Assembly: GCA_945861575.1 (NCBI GenBank)
Contig: CAMAVD010000010.1
Span: 1-48,426, forward strand
Source: Akkermansia muciniphila
Lineage (GTDB): Bacteria; Verrucomicrobiota; Verrucomicrobiia; Limisphaerales; UBA11320
Direction: 5' to 3'
Length of the DNA: 48,426 nt
Part shown: piece after piece, positions 18,236-27,113 of the stretch
How positions within the stretch are numbered: the first letter of the stretch is position 1
How the letters are laid out: every line of letters begins with the position of its first letter
The notes under the pieces: generated by a model
Told to the model about the DNA's origin: nothing
Database searches by the model: none
Seen by the model: the letters and a program-made list of their open reading frames with translations, nothing else
Made by a program: the position numbers and the translations under genes

Positions 18236-19474
18236 ATGAGCACGCCACTCTTCAGTGTTGTGATACCAACCAAGAATCGAAGCTTCCTGGTTGGGCACGC
18301 TATTCGAAGTGTGCTTGAGCAATCTTTTCCAGACTACGAGCTAATCGTGGCTGACAACGACGACACTGAGGCAACCAGCCATGTGGTCCGCGCCCTAAGA
18401 AATCCTCGGCTGAGGCACGCGCGGACTGGAGGGCTTTCGATGCAGGACAATTGGGAACACGCGAGCGAAGCGGCACGCGGCGACTACCTTCTAGTATTGG
18501 AGGATAAGCAGATGCTTAAACGCCATGCACTAGAGCGACTCGCTACAGAGATCGACCGCCTCAAGCCAGAATCGCTGCGCTGGCGCAGTGACAGCTTCGA
18601 TGATGAGTGTTTCCCGCCAAGGATTCGAAGAGGAGCGGGCGACGGCTCAGCACTAATGGTCAATTCGGATACCCTACTGGGGGACTTCCTAAACAACCCA
18701 CGACTGGGCTATAAACTGACGCTACCACTACCACAACTCAGCTGCATCAGCCGAAGTCTGCTGGAGCGCATCAGGAGAGGTCCAATGCAGAGGCTTTTTC
18801 ACGCCGTTTCTCCTGACGTCGTCCTCGCACTTCTCCAACTTAACTATACCGACGCAGTTTGCGACATCCAGTCACCGCTCGTGCTATATCTCTCCAGCGT
18901 ACACAGCAACGGCAAGAGCGTCTCTAACAAGGGGGAGACCGGAAGACAATTTATTCGACAACTGCCTGGCGGTGAATGCGACTGCTACGATCGGGTGCCC
19001 GTAAAATGCATCACCATCCCCGGCACAATTTACAACGACTTCCTTCGCACCCAGGAGAGGGTTCAGGGGCGACTTGCTCGGCACTCTGTAAATTGGGCAC
19101 GCTACTTCGTGGACTGTTATCTCGCGCTGCTCGGCCCAGCAGAAAGGGGCATAGACATGTCAGAAGAGATGAAGGAATGGCAACGTGCGTTCAGCGAACA
19201 ACCCGCTGTCGTGCAAGCCGAGGTACGGCGGGAACTTCCTCAACTGACAAAAGGAAACCTGGCGATATCGACCACGACCGCCTCGAGACTCCTGAGTAAG
19301 TTCGGTCCACGCCGACTGGAACGACTCGTTAAGTGGCTATACCGTGGCTACATCCGCAGAGACCCTGAGTGGCGCTTTAGCAATCCTCTGGACTACTACG
19401 AATGGGAAGCGAGTAATGTGGCTAAAGGCACCATTCTGAAGAAGCCAGCAGCCGAAGTAGGAACCCTCGCATAA
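18236..19474 (+). CDS. Glycosyltransferase family 2 (GT-A)
   Basis: 412 residues, last gene of the plus-strand operon. N-terminal GT-A fold: FSVVIPTKNRSFLVGHAIRS, SFPDYELIVADNDDTEAT, ARGDYLLVLEDKQMLKRHAL. The usual DxD metal site is replaced by EDK, so metal binding may differ. The C-terminal ~250 residues are unassigned; no membrane helix stands out. Base composition looks less GC-rich than its neighbours, which would fit separate acquisition, but this was judged by eye. It probably transfers one sugar of the surface glycan; donor and acceptor are unknown. Confidence 0.8.
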   Translation: MSTPLFSVVIPTKNRSFLVGHAIRSVLEQSFPDYELIVADNDDTEATSHVVRALRNPRLRHARTGGLSMQDNWEHASEAARGDYLLVLEDKQMLKRHALERLATEIDRLKPESLRWRSDSFDDECFPPRIRRGAGDGSALMVNSDTLLGDFLNNPRLGYKLTLPLPQLSCISRSLLERIRRGPMQRLFHAVSPDVVLALLQLNYTDAVCDIQSPLVLYLSSVHSNGKSVSNKGETGRQFIRQLPGGECDCYDRVPVKCITIPGTIYNDFLRTQERVQGRLARHSVNWARYFVDCYLALLGPAERGIDMSEEMKEWQRAFSEQPAVVQAEVRRELPQLTKGNLAISTTTASRLLSKFGPRRLERLVKWLYRGYIRRDPEWRFSNPLDYYEWEASNVAKGTILKKPAAEVGTLA

Positions 19475-19524
19475 ACCGCGTCGTGATAGTAGCAAAAGGA
19501 TTGAGAGTAACTAACCGTTCCAAC

Positions 19525-19543
19525 CGGACATCCCCACTGTCCG
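19525..19543. terminator. Possible hairpin between convergent operons
   Basis: CGGACA/TGTCCG with a 7-nt loop lies in the 83-bp gap between convergent GT2 and fkbM-like genes. No T-run follows, so intrinsic termination is uncertain. Confidence 0.35.
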
Positions 19544-19557
19544 CTTCAAGAACCCCA

Positions 19558-20271
19558 TTACACCCGAACAAAGACGGCGTCTGCATAGAGCAGAAAGCCT
19601 TGTGGCCCTCGGCGCCAACCGTGGAATCCGTGTAAATGAAAACCGAGCGGCCGCAGGAGTTCATGCAACTCTCCAAAGAGCGCACACCCCTGGTAGAGGG
19701 GCTCAAAAAGCACCTCCATGCTGAGCACCGACACCCGACGTAAGGCATCCTGCCCGCCCTGAATCAACAAGCGCTCCGCACCCTGGATGTCCACCTTCAT
19801 CAGATCCACCGCCGCAATGGATTCTTGGGCAAACAAATCGTCGAGAGATACCCCAGGCACGGTAACCGTCTTCTCCTCGCTCAGGTCCTTCGCAAAGTGA
19901 CGGGCCGCTCCCGCATCCACCGGAAGCAGCGAACTGGAAGCAAGATGTCGATTGATGCGAAAGGTCACCTCACCGCTTCGATCGGTCACAGCCACCGGAA
20001 GCACTCGACAGCGTGTGTCCGCAGCCCATCGCGTCTTCAGAGCGTCGGCAAGATCAGGAATCGCCTCTACCATCCACACGCGCTCCGGTTCGAAATAGTC
20101 CAGGGCATGCGCTGTGAACTCACCCTGATGCGCCCCGATGTCCATCACCGTTCGGATCGGCCTTTCCGGCAAACCCCGAAAGTTCCGATGCGCTCTCCGT
20201 ATCGGACCCCGAGTTAGGGCGACCCGCTGGCGCCACCAGGGCCAGCTTGGAAATCCGTTTCCTGAGCTCAT
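19558..20271 (-). CDS. FkbM family SAM-dependent methyltransferase
   Basis: 237 residues. VMDIGAHQGEFTAHALDYF is motif I, VWMVEAIPDLADAL the acidic loop, SLDDLFAQ and AVDLMKVDIQGAERLLIQGG the FkbM-specific strand that ends each such protein, then VLSMEVLFEPLYQGCALF. These enzymes O-methylate hydroxyls of polyketides or sugars. In this setting a glycan methyl group is the likely product. The ATG overlaps the upstream gene's stop (ATGA). Last gene of the minus-strand glycan operon. Confidence 0.87.
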   Translation of the reverse strand: MSSGNGFPSWPWWRQRVALTRGPIRRAHRNFRGLPERPIRTVMDIGAHQGEFTAHALDYFEPERVWMVEAIPDLADALKTRWAADTRCRVLPVAVTDRSGEVTFRINRHLASSSLLPVDAGAARHFAKDLSEEKTVTVPGVSLDDLFAQESIAAVDLMKVDIQGAERLLIQGGQDALRRVSVLSMEVLFEPLYQGCALFGELHELLRPLGFHLHGFHGWRRGPQGFLLYADAVFVRV

Positions 20272-21008
20272 GACGGCATGCGCACCACTCCGATGCCAAT
20301 CGCGCGCTGTCCGGGCCGCGTCTCAATCCACTCGCGGGGCTCAAGGGCAGACGCCTTGAGCTCGTCCCAAAACTGCCACACCTCAATGCGGGGCTGATCG
20401 GGCCTGCGAACGATGTCGTGCAAACCCACCAACCCGCCCGGCGCCACCAGCGGCGAGTAGAGCTGGAAATCGCGCTTCACCCCTTCGTAGGTGTGATCCC
20501 CGTCGATGAAAAGAAAATCAAGGGGCTCACCCGCCAGCAACTCCCGGATGCGCTCCGCGGTCGCAGCATCGTGGGAGTCCGCACGCACGAGGTGCAGGTG
20601 CTGCTTCGGACGCTTGAAGGCTTGATAGAGCCGCGAACGACATTCTCGATAGCCGCCCCCAAACTCCCCCGAAGGCAGATCCAGACTCACTAGGGTCGCC
20701 TCCGAATGAGCAGCCTGGCACCACATGTAAAGCGTGCCCCCATGACAGGTCCCAATTTCCATGACCCGACGCGGCCGCCGTGCCAACACCTCACTGAACA
20801 AACCCTCAATCTCCATTTCGGACTGCATGGGTCGGATCCGCTTAAAGAAGCCGCATCCCTGGTAGCGAAAGGGCACGCTCCATAAATCTTTGGCCTCCTT
20901 CAGGGAGGACTCGACCTCGCGCAGTCGCTCCACCGAAAGCGCCAGATGACGCTCAAGGCGCCATCCATAGAACCGCTCTTTCAGAGTCTTGAGAATCGGG
21001 ATAGCCAT
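20268..21008 (-). CDS. Class I SAM methyltransferase (Methyltransf_24-like)
   Basis: 246 residues. RRVMEIGTCHGGTLYMWCQA is the SAM-binding loop; LVSLDLPSGEFGGGY, LVRADSHDAATAERI, and PLDFLFIDGDHTYEGVKRDF with PGGLVGLHDIV follow. The IDGDHTYEGV motif is typical of macrocin-O-methyltransferase/CmcI-related enzymes that use a divalent metal. A sugar or lipid O-methyl transfer is inferred. The N-terminal ~60 residues are helical and basic. It sits 34 bp after the previous methyltransferase gene and overlaps the FkbM gene by 4 bp. Confidence 0.82.
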   Translation of the reverse strand: MAIPILKTLKERFYGWRLERHLALSVERLREVESSLKEAKDLWSVPFRYQGCGFFKRIRPMQSEMEIEGLFSEVLARRPRRVMEIGTCHGGTLYMWCQAAHSEATLVSLDLPSGEFGGGYRECRSRLYQAFKRPKQHLHLVRADSHDAATAERIRELLAGEPLDFLFIDGDHTYEGVKRDFQLYSPLVAPGGLVGLHDIVRRPDQPRIEVWQFWDELKASALEPREWIETRPGQRAIGIGVVRMPS

Positions 21009-21042
21009 GACGCTTGGAGTATCGAAGATGTCGAAGCACTGT

Positions 21043-21969
21043 TCAACCCGGAAAGGCGCCCTGGCGTTTACGAAGCCAGATCCGTGTGCCGATCGCCCAA
21101 CGATACTTGATCGCTAGCAAAGGGGTTCGATTCCACTGGCGCAGGGAGTTCCAAAGCATACCCGATCCCAGAGTCTTGCCGAGAGGCACCGAGAAAACCT
21201 CCAGCCCAGCGCGGCAGGCCAACTCTCGCAGGCTGCGGTTCGAAAACAGGTTCAGATGGATCATCGGCGACAGGGCATCGATGTCGCGATGCGAGAGCCG
21301 ACTCACTGGAGCCGGATGTCCGGCGCCCGCTCGAATTTTAGCAGGCAAGCTGCGATGGCCCGGAACCCCCAGGAGCAAGAGTCCTCCCGGCTTCAGTGAC
21401 CGTGCCAAGTTCTGGAAGAGCGGCACCGGTGCGTCCAAATGTTCCAGGACTTGGTCGATGAGAATAAAATCAAACTCCTCCGGCTGAAGCCCGCTCAGAT
21501 CGCGGAGCCGGATCCCGTGATCCTGACCATGGCGAGCGGCGGCAGCCGACATCTCGACTCCATGAACCTCACAACCAAAGGCCTGAGCAAGCATCGCGAA
21601 ACGGCCCCAACCCATGCCAAAATCGAGCACCCTCGGCCTGCCCGCGCCCAGCAACTGCCGGACCAGCACCGCATCCTCCGCCAGATGCGCCAAAGCCGGC
21701 AGAGCGTGATCCTCCGCTAGGCGTTCGCACGCATCGCTGGCCCCATACAGGACCTGGCTTTGCGACGCTTCCAGAGCATGGCGCTGGTAGAGCAAACCGC
21801 AGTGCACACACTCATGAAGGCTGTAATCAAAACCCAGAAACCAATCCGCCGGAAGACCAAAACCGATCTCCTGCAGATAACCCTGCAGAGCCTTATCGTC
21901 AAAGGGAACCCGGAGCACAGGCTTGCCGGCATGCGTGCCGCAGATGGGGCATTGATCGCGAGTGAGCAT
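21043..21969 (-). CDS. Class I SAM methyltransferase with N-terminal zinc ribbon
   Basis: 308 residues from the ATG at 21969 (MLTRDQCPICGTHAG), chosen because it overlaps the previous stop (TGATG) and starts just before the zinc ribbon; 64 further in-frame codons upstream lie inside the glycosyltransferase gene. CPICG ... CVHCGLLY bind zinc; PRVLDFGMGWGRFAMLAQAF is motif I; FDFILIDQVLEHLDAPVPLF and PGGLLLLGVPGH are typical of Methyltransf_23. The C-terminal ~60 residues are basic. A glycan or lipid methyl transfer is inferred from the operon; the exact target is unknown. Confidence 0.83.
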   Translation of the reverse strand: MLTRDQCPICGTHAGKPVLRVPFDDKALQGYLQEIGFGLPADWFLGFDYSLHECVHCGLLYQRHALEASQSQVLYGASDACERLAEDHALPALAHLAEDAVLVRQLLGAGRPRVLDFGMGWGRFAMLAQAFGCEVHGVEMSAAAARHGQDHGIRLRDLSGLQPEEFDFILIDQVLEHLDAPVPLFQNLARSLKPGGLLLLGVPGHRSLPAKIRAGAGHPAPVSRLSHRDIDALSPMIHLNLFSNRSLRELACRAGLEVFSVPLGKTLGSGMLWNSLRQWNRTPLLAIKYRWAIGTRIWLRKRQGAFPG

Positions 21970-22952
21970 CAGGAAGAGAGAAGTTTGCACCAAAAGATCG
22001 CACCTTGCTCCAGCGAGTGTCGTGCCTCGAAGTGAGCCCGAGCCGCAGCCCCGCGAGCCTGACGATTGGAAGGATTCTCGATCAAGGACTCTATTCCTCT
22101 CTCCCACTCCTCTACCGTCCCGGCAAACAACGCCCCGCCCGACTCCCCGAACAGTTCGCAAGTCGCGGCAAGGGGCGTCGCAATGGTCGGAATGCCGGAG
22201 GCCATATATTGGAGACCCTTGATGGGCGACTTGCCCGCGGCAAAGGGAGTGTCCTCTAGGGGCAGCAAACCAATGTCAAATTCTCCCACCTCCGCCGCCT
22301 CCGCCCCGGGCCGCCAGGGGATATGCTCAAAGCGCACACGAGTCCATCGGGGTTTCTGCCCGCAAAGCACTCGAACGCAGAGGGAGGGATACCGCGCCTG
22401 AAGCCTGACGAGTGCCGGCTCCAACGGCTCCAGATAGCGCAGATTTCCGGGCGCACCCGACCAACCCACAAGGACCTCGCTGCGCGAGGGATTACGCTCG
22501 CGCGCCGGGGGCCAGGCGGATTCATCCAAGACCATCGGAAGCACCTCAACCCGCCTCGCGAAAGGCTCAAGATGGGAGGCGATGACCCGGTTGGCGACCA
22601 CACAGACATCGGCTTGACTGGCTACCGCGCGCAGACGCCAGTTCGTCCTTAGCCGAGTCCACCAGTGATGCACCCTGCCCTGCGGGAGCCAGATGGCGTC
22701 ATCAATATCGTAGAGGAGACGGCGAGCGGACCGTCGGATGCGACGCAGCCGTCCCAAGGAGAAGAGCTTCTTCTGGACGATCACCCCGTCATAGTTCGGA
22801 AGATCATCCCACGCGGAAAAGGCATCCGCCGCTATCGCTTCCACCTCGATGCCACGATTTCGGAGCGCTGGCAAATAGGCTAGGATCCGATAGTGCGTAC
22901 TTGCGCAGGTCTCATCCCCGAAGTTCAGGCTGAGATAGCGGCGCGTCGTCAT
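21969..22952 (-). CDS. Glycosyltransferase, GT-B fold (GT4-like)
   Basis: 327 residues. The ATG at 22952 (MTTRRYLSLNFGDETCAST) overlaps the GT9 stop (ATGA) and is preferred to one 12 codons upstream. Seen: HYRILAYLPALRNRGIEVEAI, DGVIVQKKLF, LLYDIDDAIW (as in related GT-B glycosyltransferases), VGWSGAPGNLRYLEPL, then IGLLPLEDTPFAAGKSPIK, LQYMASGIPTIATPLAA: the nucleotide-sugar-binding E/D-rich loop of GT4 enzymes. Cytoplasmic, building the glycan or lipid-linked core. Sugar specificity cannot be read. Confidence 0.83.
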   Translation of the reverse strand: MTTRRYLSLNFGDETCASTHYRILAYLPALRNRGIEVEAIAADAFSAWDDLPNYDGVIVQKKLFSLGRLRRIRRSARRLLYDIDDAIWLPQGRVHHWWTRLRTNWRLRAVASQADVCVVANRVIASHLEPFARRVEVLPMVLDESAWPPARERNPSRSEVLVGWSGAPGNLRYLEPLEPALVRLQARYPSLCVRVLCGQKPRWTRVRFEHIPWRPGAEAAEVGEFDIGLLPLEDTPFAAGKSPIKGLQYMASGIPTIATPLAATCELFGESGGALFAGTVEEWERGIESLIENPSNRQARGAAARAHFEARHSLEQGAIFWCKLLSS

Positions 22953-23986
22953 GCGACCACAGGTTGAGCCGACAGCAATTCTTCGCACGCGGCCAGCACA
23001 CGATCATACGAGACGCTCGCCGCTGAGGTGCGGCTGACTGCTTCCAGAAAATCAGGCCGTGCGAGCGCCAACTCCGACTCCGGAGCGGAGATGAGATGGC
23101 AGGAGTTCCGCCACGGCCTCCAAAATCGCGGCACAGAGGGGCCGAAGATGGCGACGGTCGGACACTGGCAGGCTGCGGCGAGATGCATGGCGGCAGTGTC
23201 GACGCCCACAAAGAGGGCCGCCCGATAAAGCACCCCTGCCAACTCAGCCCACCGGGTTGCGCCATCCGTGCTGGCAATGCCTCCTCCCACGCCTTCACAA
23301 ATCGCATCCGCAATCGCTCGCTCCTCAGCATCCGGCCCGCAGCTAACGAGAACGCGCAACCCACGCGCCTGCATCTGTTTTCCAAGACGGACCCATAGCT
23401 CCACCGGCCATTGCTTCCGGACCCACCGGGTGCTGGGATGGAAAACCACGCAACGCGAAAACCCTACGAGTGACTGGGGGAGTTGGGATCGATCTCGGGT
23501 AAAAACCAGCTCAGGAGGCACTTCAGGCAGGTCGAGGCATTCGCGGACAAGCGCGTAATCCTTCTCAACTCGGTGCCCTTCCGTCCAAGGGGTGTCCGAA
23601 AATCGAGTGATAGCATGTCGGGCCACCCAGTTGAGGCGCACGTAGTGCCGGGTGGCAAGACGGCTCACCGCGCCACTCAGCCACGCCAGCCATCTCCCTC
23701 GGTCTCCGTCACTCAGCTCGAATGCGATATCGAACTTTTCTCGGCGTAGTTCCCGCACGAGCTGGATTTGTGAAAACCAATCTCGCAAGCGGCGACGCCC
23801 CTTCTCAGGAGCAGGTGCGGTCAGTAGGCGATCTATCTGCGGACAACCCTCCAGAATTCCCTGGGTCCCTTCGCGAACTACCACCCAAATCTGCGCCTGC
23901 GGATACGCCTCCCGCACCGCTTTCAAGGTCGGCGTCAGCAAAAGCGCGTCGCCGATATGCTTGAGCTTGATGAATAGGAGTCGCAT
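22949..23986 (-). CDS. Glycosyltransferase family 9 (ADP-heptose:LPS heptosyltransferase type)
   Basis: 345 residues from ATG 23986 (MRLLFIKLKHIGDALLLTPT), eight codons inside the longest reading. The N-terminal IGDALLxTP motif, HPSTRWVRKQWP and FVGVDTAAMHLAAACQCPT are diagnostic of GT9 enzymes such as WaaC/WaaF/WaaQ, which add heptose to the LPS inner core. ADP-heptose as donor is the family norm, not proven here. It is the first glycan gene after dxs on the minus strand (86-bp gap) and is translationally coupled to the GT4-like gene. Confidence 0.88.
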   Translation of the reverse strand: MRLLFIKLKHIGDALLLTPTLKAVREAYPQAQIWVVVREGTQGILEGCPQIDRLLTAPAPEKGRRRLRDWFSQIQLVRELRREKFDIAFELSDGDRGRWLAWLSGAVSRLATRHYVRLNWVARHAITRFSDTPWTEGHRVEKDYALVRECLDLPEVPPELVFTRDRSQLPQSLVGFSRCVVFHPSTRWVRKQWPVELWVRLGKQMQARGLRVLVSCGPDAEERAIADAICEGVGGGIASTDGATRWAELAGVLYRAALFVGVDTAAMHLAAACQCPTVAIFGPSVPRFWRPWRNSCHLISAPESELALARPDFLEAVSRTSAASVSYDRVLAACEELLSAQPVVA

Positions 23987-24072
23987 AGCTGCGACGGAGC
24001 CGACGCGCACTCAATCCGAAAGGCCATCGGGCAAGAACGCCCGCCGCCAAGGACCGCGCCCCCGCTCCGACA

Positions 24073-26070
24073 TCACAGCACCTTAGGAATACTCGCGCCT
24101 TTCGGGGCTTCCTCAGCCTTGACCGTGAACTGGGCCTTGACTAGGGAAACCGTGTTCTCAGCGGTGAGACCGTATTTCTGGCGCAAGTAGTCGACGGAGG
24201 ATGCGTGTTCGATGAAAGCGTCCGGCCAGCCAACCCGCACGACGGGGGTATGGATACGGCGGTCGCTGAAGAGCTCCAGCACGCTGCTCCCATATCCGCC
24301 GGGCAGCACATGATCCTCCAAAGTAACAATCACATCGGAGATGTTGCCGTAATGTTCGGTGAGCTTGGCATCGATCGGCTTGGTAAAACGCGGATTGATG
24401 ACGGCAACGTCGAAGCCTTGAGCCGTCAGCTGCTTCGCTGCCTTGAGGCCAACGACCATCATTTGGCCAAGCGCAAAAATTGCGACCCTCTGGCCCTTGT
24501 TGTTGGCGAAGTTTTGAACCACTTCACCCTGTCCGATCTCCAACAGCTTGGGCTGTTCCTTGATGGGAACTCCCTCACCCGCGCCACGCGGATAACGGAT
24601 GAAACTTGCACGCTTTTGATGCGAGGCGGTAAACATCATATCCACCAACTCATCCTCGTCCTTCGGCGACATGCAAATGACGTTCGGCACGCAGCGCATG
24701 TAGGAGATGTCGAATAGACCATGATGGGTCGGCCCGTCGTTGGCCGACAGACCCGCGCGATCCATACAAAAGATGACGGGCAGATCCTGAAGGGCCACGT
24801 CATGGATGATGCAGTCGTAGCCACGCTGCAAGAAGGTCGAGTAGATGGCGACCACCGGACGGAATCCCATTGTCGCCATACCGGCGGCGAAGAGCACTGC
24901 ATGCTCCTCGGCAATGCCTACGTCGTAATAACGCTCAGGCATGTCTTTCTCAAGGGCCTTGAGGCCGGTGCCCGTGGGCATGGCAGCCGTAATGCCAACA
25001 AGGCTCGAGTCCTTCTGGCACAGCTTCACCATCGCCTGGCCAAAGACATCCTGATACGCAGGAGGAGTGCCCGCCTTGGGGTTGGGAGTGCAGCCGGTCT
25101 CGACATCATACGGCCCCAGGCCGTGGAACTTCTCGGGATGCTTGAGAGCCGCCTCATATCCCCGACCCTTCTGGGTCAGAATATGGATGACAATGGGCTG
25201 GTCGAAGGTCTTGGCAAACTCGAGGGTGCTGATCAGCAGCGGAAGATCATGGCCGTCAATCGGCCCCAAATACCGCACGCCCATCTCCTCAAAAAGAATG
25301 CTGCTGCCATGCCCGCCGCGGCCATCCGTGTCGAGCGGACTGGGGTTATGCTCCAGGGAGACCGCCGCAGCGGCTCCCTTCAGGAACTCCTCCGCCTTGT
25401 GCCCCAGTTTCAGCGCCATGTCACCCTTCGGCAGACGCTTGATCCAGGCCCCAAAATCCTTTGCCAGCTTGTTGTAACGGGGATTGGTGGTCAGCTTGCC
25501 CAGGTAGGTTGCAATCGCACCCACGTTCTTGGCAATGCTCCACTCATTATCGTTGAGGATGGCAATGAAGCGCTTGGTCGTGTGGTTGACATTGTTGAGC
25601 GCTTCGAAGGAGATGCCGTTGGTCAACGCTGCATCGCCAAAAATACAGACGACATGCTCGTCACCCTTCTTCTGGTCGCGCGCGGCCGCCATGCCCAGCG
25701 CCGCAGAAAGCGCCGTACCGGCGTGCCCAGCACCATAGCAATCATGCTCACTCTCAGACCGCAACGCAAAGCCGTTCAAACCGTCGGTGGTGCGGATGGT
25801 GTGAAAGCGGTCCTTACGGCCCGTTAGAATCTTGTGGACGTAGCATTGATGGCTCACGTCCCAGACAAATTTGTCCTTCGGCGTCGAGAAAACATGGTGC
25901 AGAGCAATGCTCAATTCCACCACGCCTAGGTTCGGACCGAGGTGTCCCCCGTTCTTCGCCAGCTTGGTGATCAGTTCCTGACGGACCTCTGTAGCCAGCA
26001 CCCCCAGCTGATCCAGGTTCAGCTTCTTCACATGCGACGGGTGGTCCACCATGTCCAAATAACGGCTCAT
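24073..26070 (-). CDS. dxs: 1-deoxy-D-xylulose-5-phosphate synthase
   Basis: Thiamine-diphosphate enzyme that condenses pyruvate and glyceraldehyde-3-phosphate, the first step of the MEP isoprenoid pathway. About 665 residues, slightly longer than the usual ~620-640. N-terminal KNGGHLGPNLGVVELSIALH, FVWDVSHQCYVHKILTGR, the ThDP motif GDAALTNGISFEALNNVNH, LNDNEWSIAKNVG; middle RYYDVGIAEEHAVLFAAGMA; C-terminal DHVLPGGYGSSVLEL. GHAGTALSAALG and DVSHQ replace the proteobacterial GHSSTS and DVGHQ forms, as I recall from other Verrucomicrobiota. ATG 26070, 4 bp after the xseB stop, is preferred; ATGs at 26082 and 26085 would overlap xseB. Confidence 0.94.
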   Translation of the reverse strand: MSRYLDMVDHPSHVKKLNLDQLGVLATEVRQELITKLAKNGGHLGPNLGVVELSIALHHVFSTPKDKFVWDVSHQCYVHKILTGRKDRFHTIRTTDGLNGFALRSESEHDCYGAGHAGTALSAALGMAAARDQKKGDEHVVCIFGDAALTNGISFEALNNVNHTTKRFIAILNDNEWSIAKNVGAIATYLGKLTTNPRYNKLAKDFGAWIKRLPKGDMALKLGHKAEEFLKGAAAAVSLEHNPSPLDTDGRGGHGSSILFEEMGVRYLGPIDGHDLPLLISTLEFAKTFDQPIVIHILTQKGRGYEAALKHPEKFHGLGPYDVETGCTPNPKAGTPPAYQDVFGQAMVKLCQKDSSLVGITAAMPTGTGLKALEKDMPERYYDVGIAEEHAVLFAAGMATMGFRPVVAIYSTFLQRGYDCIIHDVALQDLPVIFCMDRAGLSANDGPTHHGLFDISYMRCVPNVICMSPKDEDELVDMMFTASHQKRASFIRYPRGAGEGVPIKEQPKLLEIGQGEVVQNFANNKGQRVAIFALGQMMVVGLKAAKQLTAQGFDVAVINPRFTKPIDAKLTEHYGNISDVIVTLEDHVLPGGYGSSVLELFSDRRIHTPVVRVGWPDAFIEHASSVDYLRQKYGLTAENTVSLVKAQFTVKAEEAPKGASIPKVL

Positions 26071-26074
26071 ACGC

Positions 26075-26428
26075 TTATTCATCATCCGAATCTGCGGTGT
26101 CGCCTGGCTTGATCGCCAGATCACCGACAATCGTCTTCTCCAACTGTTCGATTCTCAACTCTGCATCCGCCAGCTTGCTCTGACACGCTTGAGTCAGACG
26201 CATGCCCTCTTCGAAATGCAAAAGCATCTTTTCCAAAGGCAAATCGCCGGTCTCCATCGCTTCCACGACGGACTCAAGCCGCTGCAACGCCTCCTCAAAA
26301 GGCACGGACCCAAGGTCCGGTTTCAAAGGGGCAGTGGTCTTCGCTGTGCCTGGCACGGGCGACAAAGTATCCAATGCTCTGCCAACAGTCCAGCTCTGTG
26401 TCCGGTCAAATCTGCGCCACTTTGACAC
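26075..26428 (-). CDS. xseB: Exodeoxyribonuclease VII small subunit
   Basis: Small subunit of the ssDNA exonuclease ExoVII. The core VPFEEALQRLESVVEAMETG, then DLPLEKMLLHFEEGMRLTQACQ and LADAELRIEQLE, is the whole XseB helical hairpin. As drawn from GTG 26428 the product is 117 residues with an unusual ~40-residue N-terminal extension. Typical XseB is ~70-85 residues, so translation may begin at an internal GTG or TTG (for example near 26356). The order xseB-dxs is common in bacteria. xseA is not in the window. Confidence 0.88.
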   Translation of the reverse strand: MSKWRRFDRTQSWTVGRALDTLSPVPGTAKTTAPLKPDLGSVPFEEALQRLESVVEAMETGDLPLEKMLLHFEEGMRLTQACQSKLADAELRIEQLEKTIVGDLAIKPGDTADSDDE

Positions 26429-26511
26429 GGTTTAAGGTTCGAAATGACCTGCCATTGGCAACTCAGGGCAAAAAAGCAGCAGCTCTCATTTTGGTCCTAG
26501 TCATAGGGTCA

Positions 26512-26604
26512 GACATCCTGACCTCGAGCGAGAGCACGTAGGCAGGAGTGGAACGAGGATGAGCCAAAGGGCAGGCCGTTTTCTGGCTTTCCCTGAGCGT
26601 GGAG
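26512..26604. repeat. ~93-bp dispersed repeat, copy 1
   Basis: ACATCCTGACCTCG ... GGCAGGAGTGGAACG ... GCAGGCCGTTTTCTGGCTTT. Nearly identical in order and content to 31392-31485, same orientation. Confidence 0.8.
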
Positions 26605-26654
26605 GCGGCGATCTCAACGAAGCTGGGACCCGAACGTTGGACCGAAACTTCGGC

Positions 26655-26738
26655 GTTGAACGTTGAACGTTGAACGTTGAACGTTGAACGTTGAACGTTG
26701 AACGTTGAACGTTGAACGTTGGACGTTGGACGTTGACC
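26655..26738. repeat. GTTGAAC heptamer tandem array
   Basis: Nine exact GTTGAAC units from 26655, then two GTTGGAC units and a GTTGACC. A short A/G-rich run (AGGAGG) follows. Read on the minus strand it yields a spurious NVQRSTF peptide repeat. Confidence 0.95.
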
Positions 26739-27005
26739 GCAAGAAGAAGGAGGAGGAGGAGGAGCGGCATCCTGGGCCGGTCACCGAAGGAGGCTCATAG
26801 CCACAATCGCCATCACTTCGGCAACCAACAGACCCAGGTCACGCCACAGAACGAACTCTCAGCAACCACTCAATCTAGGCACCAACCACGATGCCCAAAC
26901 TGATCCAACCGTAATGATCGACTGCGCAATGGCAAAAACGTTCAAAAGAAAATGCGAAATGCAAGAAAGTCGGTTTCAGGCACGCCGAGCGGCCCATAAA
27001 ATCTC

Positions 27006-27113
27006 AAACGGCTCAAAATCCGGCCTCCGGATTTTGAATCGTCGCAGGCCGACCTCCAGAAAACCCTGGGCCAAGTCGACCTCGAGACGGGCACACCGCA
27101 GAGACGCGGTCTA
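27006..27113. repeat. Dispersed 3'-flank repeat with AAAATCCGG hairpin, copy B
   Basis: CAAAATCCGG/CCGGATTTTG (27013-27037) then GCAGGCCGACCTCCAGAAAA and GACGGGCACACCGCAGA. It aligns with 10370-10476 and runs into the lpxI stop codon. Confidence 0.65.

Larger units (their letters stand above)
26429..27110. other. Gene-free repeat region between xseB and lpxI
   Basis: Contains a ~93-bp dispersed repeat, a GTTGAAC heptamer array and a hairpin repeat (listed separately). About 26760-27000 shows no recognisable gene. Confidence 0.55.

Noticed and set aside
24721-25827. Long plus-strand open frame opposite dxs
   Set aside because: Antisense shadow of a clearly coding DXS; GC-rich codon bias keeps the opposite frame open.
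26429-26520. Thiamine (TPP) riboswitch or other leader before xseB-dxs
   Set aside because: No conserved riboswitch core could be seen; sequence upstream is repeat-like.
26501-26770. Minus-strand frame with a repeated NVQRSTF peptide
   Set aside because: It is only the GTTGAAC heptamer array read in one frame; no start context or domain.
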